64,000 nt of DNA, from positions 124,001 to 188,000 of the forward strand of contig NZ_BMNB01000005.1 in NCBI RefSeq assembly GCF_014646235.1. The letters run 5' to 3'. The translations under genes were made by a program, and so were the position numbers. This DNA is from Micromonospora sonchi (lineage in GTDB: Bacteria > Actinomycetota > Actinomycetes > Mycobacteriales > Micromonosporaceae). How positions within the stretch are numbered: position 1 is the stretch's first letter; each line of letters opens with the position of its first letter. Positions 59,962-64,000 of the stretch are shown piece by piece. The notes under the pieces are model-generated. The model was given only the letters and a program-made list of their open reading frames with translations. It was not told where the DNA came from and did not search any database.

Positions 59962-61286
59962 AACTCCTCGTCGTTGGCGCGTCCTACCGCACCGCGTCGG
60001 TCGCCGCCCTGGAACGGCTCGCGGTGTCCTCGGCCGATCTCACCCGCATGCTGGACCGTCTGGTCGCGCAGCCGTACGTGAGCGAGGCCGTCCTGGTCTC
60101 CACCTGCAACCGGGTGGAGGTCTACGCGGCGGTGTCCGGCTTCCACGGCGGTCTCGGTGACATCTGCGCGGTGCTCGCCGAGCAGGCCGACTGCCAGCCG
60201 GCCGGGCTGGCCAACCATCTCTACGTGCACTTCGACTCCGCCGCGGTGAACCATGTCTTCCGGGTCGTCGCCGGCCTGGACTCGATGGTGATCGGCGAGG
60301 CGCAGATCCTCGGTCAGCTCCGGGACGCCTACCACCGGGCCAGCGAGGCCGACACCGCCGGACGCCTGCTGCACGAACTGATGCAGCAGGCGCTGCGGGT
60401 CGGCAAGCGGGCCCATTCCGAGACCGGCATCGACCGGGCCGGTCAGAGCGTGGTCACCGCCGCGCTGGGGCTGGCCGCCGGTCATCTCGACGACGACCTC
60501 GCCGGTCGTCCCGCGCTGGTCGTGGGAGCGGGGGCGATGGGCTCGCTGGGCGTGGCGACGCTGTCCCGGCTCGGCGCCGGGCCGCTGAGCGTGACCAACC
60601 GGAGCGCCCAGCGGGCGGCCCGGCTGGCCGAGTCGTACGGCGCGACCGCGCGACCGATGGCCGAACTGGTCGACACACTTTCCACAGTGGACATCGTAGT
60701 GGCCGCCACTGCCTCCGCCGAGCCGGTCCTCACCCGCGAGGTCGTCGCCGAGGCGGTGGCCGCTCGTGACCCCGAACGTGGGCCGCTGGTCCTGCTCGAC
60801 CTGGCGGTGCCGCGCGACGTCGGCCCCGGCGTGGCCGGGTTGGCCGGTGTCGAGGTGATCGACATCGACCGGATGGCGGCCCTGCTCGCCGATGGTCCGG
60901 CCGCCGTCGACGCCGCCGCCGTCGAACGGATCGTGGCCGGCGAGGTCGAGTCCTTCCTGACCTGGCTGCGCGGGGCCGACGTGGCGCCGACCGTGGCCGC
61001 CCTGCGCGGGCGGGCCGACGACGTGGTCGGCACCGAACTGCGCCGGCTCGCGCAGCGTCGCCCCGACCTCACCGACGACCAGCGCGCCGAGATCGCCCGT
61101 ACCGTGCACCGGGTGGTCCAGCGGCTGCTGCACCAGCCGACCGTGCGGGTCCGGCAACTCGCCGCCGAGCCCGGTGGCGACCAGTACGCGGCACTGTTGC
61201 GCGAACTCTTCGACCTCCAGGTCCCACAGACCTCACCGGTGGACACCGTCCCCGACATCACTCCAGCCGAGGAAGGTGAGCGATGA
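59958..61286 (+). CDS. hemA: Glutamyl-tRNA reductase HemA
   Basis: NADPH-dependent glutamyl-tRNA reductase of 442 residues, the first step of C5-pathway haem synthesis. The catalytic cysteine is C50 in VSTCNRVE; GEAQILGQ and VVGAGAMGSLGV (NADPH domain) are visible, and a C-terminal dimerisation helix region follows. GTG at 59958 overlaps the rex stop, so redox state directly governs haem synthesis here. Confidence 0.96.
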   Translation: MKLLVVGASYRTASVAALERLAVSSADLTRMLDRLVAQPYVSEAVLVSTCNRVEVYAAVSGFHGGLGDICAVLAEQADCQPAGLANHLYVHFDSAAVNHVFRVVAGLDSMVIGEAQILGQLRDAYHRASEADTAGRLLHELMQQALRVGKRAHSETGIDRAGQSVVTAALGLAAGHLDDDLAGRPALVVGAGAMGSLGVATLSRLGAGPLSVTNRSAQRAARLAESYGATARPMAELVDTLSTVDIVVAATASAEPVLTREVVAEAVAARDPERGPLVLLDLAVPRDVGPGVAGLAGVEVIDIDRMAALLADGPAAVDAAAVERIVAGEVESFLTWLRGADVAPTVAALRGRADDVVGTELRRLAQRRPDLTDDQRAEIARTVHRVVQRLLHQPTVRVRQLAAEPGGDQYAALLRELFDLQVPQTSPVDTVPDITPAEEGER

Positions 61287-62308
61287 GCGAGCGGCAGCGA
61301 GCGAATCATCAACTGAGCGTCCCGCTGCGCCTCGGTACCCGCGGCAGCAGGTTGGCGATGGCCCAGTCGGGACACGTCGCCGACGCCCTGACCGCCCGCA
61401 CCGGGCGCCCGGTCGAACTGGTCGAGGTGATCACCGCCGGCGACCAGTCCACCGCCCCGGTGCACCGGCTCGGTGTCGGCGTGTTCGTCTCCGCGCTGCG
61501 CGACGCGCTGCTCGCCGGGGAGATCGACTTCGCGGTCCACTCGTACAAGGATCTGCCCACCGCGATGCCGGCGGGGCTGCACATCGCCGCGGTGCCGCCG
61601 CGACAGGACCCGCGCGACGCGCTCGTCACCCGCGACGGCAAGGGGCTGGCCGAACTCGCCCCCGGCGCGAACGTCGGCACCGGCGCGCTGCGGCGGATCG
61701 CCCAGCTGCACGCCCTGGGCATGCAGTTGACGGTCACCCCGATCCGGGGCAACGTCGACAGCCGGCTGGCCCGGGTACTCGGGCCGGAGGCCGACCTGGA
61801 CGCGATCGTCCTGGCCCGGGCGGGGCTGGCCCGCCTCGATCGGACCGACCTGATCACCGAGACGCTCGACCCGATGCTGATGCTGCCGGCACCCGCCCAG
61901 GGCGCGCTGGCAGTGGAGTGCCGGGCAGACGACCCGGATATGGTCGAACTGCTCGCCACGCTCGACCACGCACCGTCACGCGTCGCGGTCATCGCGGAGC
62001 GGGCGATGCTGGCCACCCTGGAGGCCGGATGCTCCGCTCCGGTCGCCGCCTACGCCGTCGTCGCCGAAGGCGAGCCAACCGGCTCCGGCGCCGAAGGCGA
62101 TGTTGTCCAGGAGATCTACCTGCGCGGGGCGGTGATCAGCCCGGACGGCAACCGCGACATCCGGCTGTCCCGCACCGGTACGCCCGCCGATGCGGCGGAG
62201 ATCGGCAAGGCACTCGCCGCCGAACTCCTCGACCTCGGCGCCGACTCGATCCTCGGCCCGCACGTACACGACGGCCCGGGGACCCAGCAATTTGGGAGCA
62301 CAGAATGA
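61283..62308 (+). CDS. hemC: Porphobilinogen deaminase HemC
   Basis: Hydroxymethylbilane synthase of 341 residues that polymerises four porphobilinogens. LRLGTRGSRLAMAQ at the start, HSYKDLPT, the arginine-rich GTGALRRIAQL and the dipyrromethane-cofactor cysteine C250 in LEAGCSAPV are present. Length is a little above average through a 15-residue N-terminal lead. ATG at 61283 overlaps the hemA stop (ATGA). Confidence 0.96.
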   Translation: MSERQRANHQLSVPLRLGTRGSRLAMAQSGHVADALTARTGRPVELVEVITAGDQSTAPVHRLGVGVFVSALRDALLAGEIDFAVHSYKDLPTAMPAGLHIAAVPPRQDPRDALVTRDGKGLAELAPGANVGTGALRRIAQLHALGMQLTVTPIRGNVDSRLARVLGPEADLDAIVLARAGLARLDRTDLITETLDPMLMLPAPAQGALAVECRADDPDMVELLATLDHAPSRVAVIAERAMLATLEAGCSAPVAAYAVVAEGEPTGSGAEGDVVQEIYLRGAVISPDGNRDIRLSRTGTPADAAEIGKALAAELLDLGADSILGPHVHDGPGTQQFGSTE

Positions 62309-63885
62309 CCCGCACCCGTAAGCCCGTAGGCCGTATCGCGTTCGTCGGGGCCGGTCCCGGCGACCCGGGCCTGCTGACCCGCCGGGCGCACGACGCCCTG
62401 GTCGACGCCGACCAGGTGGTGTACGACCGGGGAGTCCCCGAGTCGCTGCTCGACGTCGTCCGGGCCGAGGCGAAAACCGACACCCAGTTCACCCCCGCCG
62501 AAGGCGTGCCGGGCGACGTGGCGAAGGTGTTGATCTCGGCCGCCCGCTCCGGGCAGAACGCGGTGCACCTGGTGACCGGCGACCCGTTCGGCCACGACTC
62601 CGTGGTCAAGGAGGTGCAGGCGGTGGCGCGTACCGCCGCGCACTTCGAGGTGGTGCCCGGCGTGGGACAGGCCGAGGGGGTGGCCACCTACGCGGGCGTT
62701 CCGCTACCGGGCGTCCGCACCGCCGCCGACGTCGAGGACGTCAGCACCCTGGACTTCGAGGCGCTGGCCGCCGCCGTGCACCGCGGCTCGCTGGCGCTCT
62801 CGGTGGACGCCGGTGACCTCGCCGCGATCCGCGACGGGCTGCTCGCCGCCGGGGTGGACGGGGGCACCGACGTCGGGGTGACCGGCGACGGCACCGGGGA
62901 GACGCAGTACACCACCACGTCGACCGTGGACTCCTTCGTCGCGGCGGCACTCGGCTTCACCGGCCGGGTCGTGCTGACCGTCGGTGACGGGGTGGGCCAG
63001 CGGGACAAGCTCAGCTGGTGGGAGAACCGGCCGCTGTACGGCTGGAAGGTCCTCGTTCCCCGGACCAAGGAGCAGGCCGGCGTGATGAGCGCCCGGCTGC
63101 GCGCGTACGGGGCGATCCCGTGCGAGGTGCCGACCATCGCGGTGGAGCCGCCGCGTACCCCGGCCCAGATGGAGCGCGCGATCAAGGGCCTGGTCGACGG
63201 CAGGTACGCCTGGGTCATCTTCACCTCGGTCAACGCGGTCCGCGCCGTCTGGGAGAAATTCGCCGAGCACGGCCTGGACGCCCGGCACTTCGGGGGTGTC
63301 AAAATCGCCTGTATAGGGGATGCCACCGCCGACGCGGTCCGCGCCTTCGGCATTCAGCCGGAGCTGATCCCCAGCGGGGAGCAGTCCTCCGAGGGCCTGC
63401 TGGCCGAGTTCTCGCCGCACGACGAGGTGCTCGACCCGGTCGGCCGGGTGTTGCTGCCGCGCGCCGACATCGCCACCGAGACGCTCGCCGCCGGGCTCAC
63501 CGAGCGCGGCTGGGAGGTCGACGACGTGACCGCTTACCGGACGGTCCGGGCGGCTCCGCCGCCCGCGGAGATCCGGGACGCGATCAAGTCGGGCGGGTTC
63601 GACGCGGTGCTGTTCACCTCCTCCTCCACGGTCCGGAACCTGGTCGGCATCGCCGGGAAGCCGCACGCGCGTACCGTGGTTGCCGTCATCGGGCCCAAGA
63701 CGGCGGAGACCGCCACGGAGTTCGGCCTGCGGGTCGACGTCCAGCCGCCGAACGCCTCCGTGCCCGAACTGGTGGAGGCGCTCGCCGGCTACGCCGTCGA
63801 GCTGCGGGAGAAGCTCGCCGTGATGCCGGCGAAGCAGCGCCGCGGCTCGAAGGTGCAGGGCCCGACCGCACTCAGGTTCCGGTAG
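62305..63885 (+). CDS. hemD: Fused SUMT-like domain and uroporphyrinogen-III synthase HemD
   Basis: 526-residue fusion. Residues about 10-240 are a tetrapyrrole methylase (CobA/SUMT-like) domain with GAGPGDPGLLT, but the usual GGDPFxxGRG block is reduced to TGDPFGHD and flanking residues differ, so methylase activity is uncertain. Residues about 255-510 are HemD (VLVPRTKEQAGVMSARLRA, FTSVNAVRAVWEKF, LFTSSSTVRNLVG), which cyclises hydroxymethylbilane to uroporphyrinogen III. ATG at 62305 overlaps the hemC stop. The fusion order is typical of actinobacteria. Confidence 0.93.
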   Translation: MTRTRKPVGRIAFVGAGPGDPGLLTRRAHDALVDADQVVYDRGVPESLLDVVRAEAKTDTQFTPAEGVPGDVAKVLISAARSGQNAVHLVTGDPFGHDSVVKEVQAVARTAAHFEVVPGVGQAEGVATYAGVPLPGVRTAADVEDVSTLDFEALAAAVHRGSLALSVDAGDLAAIRDGLLAAGVDGGTDVGVTGDGTGETQYTTTSTVDSFVAAALGFTGRVVLTVGDGVGQRDKLSWWENRPLYGWKVLVPRTKEQAGVMSARLRAYGAIPCEVPTIAVEPPRTPAQMERAIKGLVDGRYAWVIFTSVNAVRAVWEKFAEHGLDARHFGGVKIACIGDATADAVRAFGIQPELIPSGEQSSEGLLAEFSPHDEVLDPVGRVLLPRADIATETLAAGLTERGWEVDDVTAYRTVRAAPPPAEIRDAIKSGGFDAVLFTSSSTVRNLVGIAGKPHARTVVAVIGPKTAETATEFGLRVDVQPPNASVPELVEALAGYAVELREKLAVMPAKQRRGSKVQGPTALRFR

Positions 63886-63902
63886 TCGCCAAGGAGACCC
63901 TC

Positions 63903-64000
63903 ATGCCGTACCCGGAGATCCGGCCCCGCCGGCTGCGCCGCACCGCAGCCGTGCGGCGGCTGGTCGCCGAGACCCGCGTGGACCCGGCCGAGCTGGTCGT
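63903..64000 (+). CDS. hemB: Delta-aminolevulinic acid dehydratase HemB (partial, 5' end)
   Basis: The window ends inside this gene after 32 codons. The visible start (MPYPEIRPRRLRRTAAVRRL and VAETRVDPAELV) is the N-terminal arm typical of HemB, and an AAGGAG Shine-Dalgarno lies 7 bases before the ATG. It is the next gene of the haem operon, condensing two aminolevulinates to porphobilinogen. Confidence 0.85.
   Translation, partial: MPYPEIRPRRLRRTAAVRRLVAETRVDPAELV

Noticed and set aside
61174..62304. Upstream extension of the hemD frame to 903 codons
   Set aside because: It runs through hemA and hemC in another frame; the ATG at 62305 overlapping the hemC stop is the natural start.

Overview
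The window is high-GC actinobacterial DNA with dense genes, many GTG starts and many 4-base start/stop overlaps. A mycothiol gene (mshA), a mycothiol-type DinB/MDMPI enzyme, an HBHA-like protein, SenX3/RegX3, BldN and Rex all point to Actinomycetia. Dispersed dimeric repeats with the core GGAAGGGCCCCTT resemble those I associate with Micromonosporaceae, so a Micromonospora-like organism is my inference, not a proof.

The backbone follows, from memory, the order of M. tuberculosis Rv0474-Rv0512: XRE regulator, hbhA and DUF2516 (4-6 kb); murB, SDR, mshA and YbjN (24-29 kb); gpm, senX3 and regX3 (33-37 kb); an Rv0495c-like gene, Ppx/GppA and a sugar isomerase-like gene (37-40 kb); BldC-like HTH, bS22-like peptide, epimerase, acyltransferase and HAD-IB (49-53 kb); glutaredoxin, then rex-hemA-hemC-hemD-hemB (55.8-64 kb). 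The phoU gene divergent from senX3 and the bldN/rsbN pair are Streptomyces-like additions.

Accessory modules sit between these blocks: a WYL-controlled SDR (7.6-9.5 kb); a NarL-type two-component system with an IS607 element (tnpA/tnpB) directly upstream (9.6-13.5 kb); a DrrAB-type ABC exporter; a complete cellobiose-type operon cebEFG-bglC-cebR with two operator palindromes (17.2-22.9 kb); two paralogous MFS exporters (30-33 kb); a lipoprotein/glutathionylspermidine-synthase-like/CGNR operon (39.8-41.8 kb); a hydrolase-TetR operon (42.9-44.3 kb); and a MacAB-like exporter (45.8-49.1 kb).

The main non-genic signals are: five copies of a ~55-bp dimeric repeat, mostly placed at gene 3' ends; three long-loop inverted repeats at convergent gene junctions; tandem hairpin repeats between senX3 and regX3; a coupled 19-codon leader ORF; operator palindromes at several regulator-linked promoters; and a widespread TANNNT box 6-8 bases before start codons, which suggests leaderless transcripts. 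I see no tRNA, rRNA, CRISPR array, prophage or secondary-metabolite cluster. The most unusual candidates are the repeat family and the IS607 copy, which has an intact-looking TnpB but a TnpA with two expected catalytic arginines changed to cysteine.
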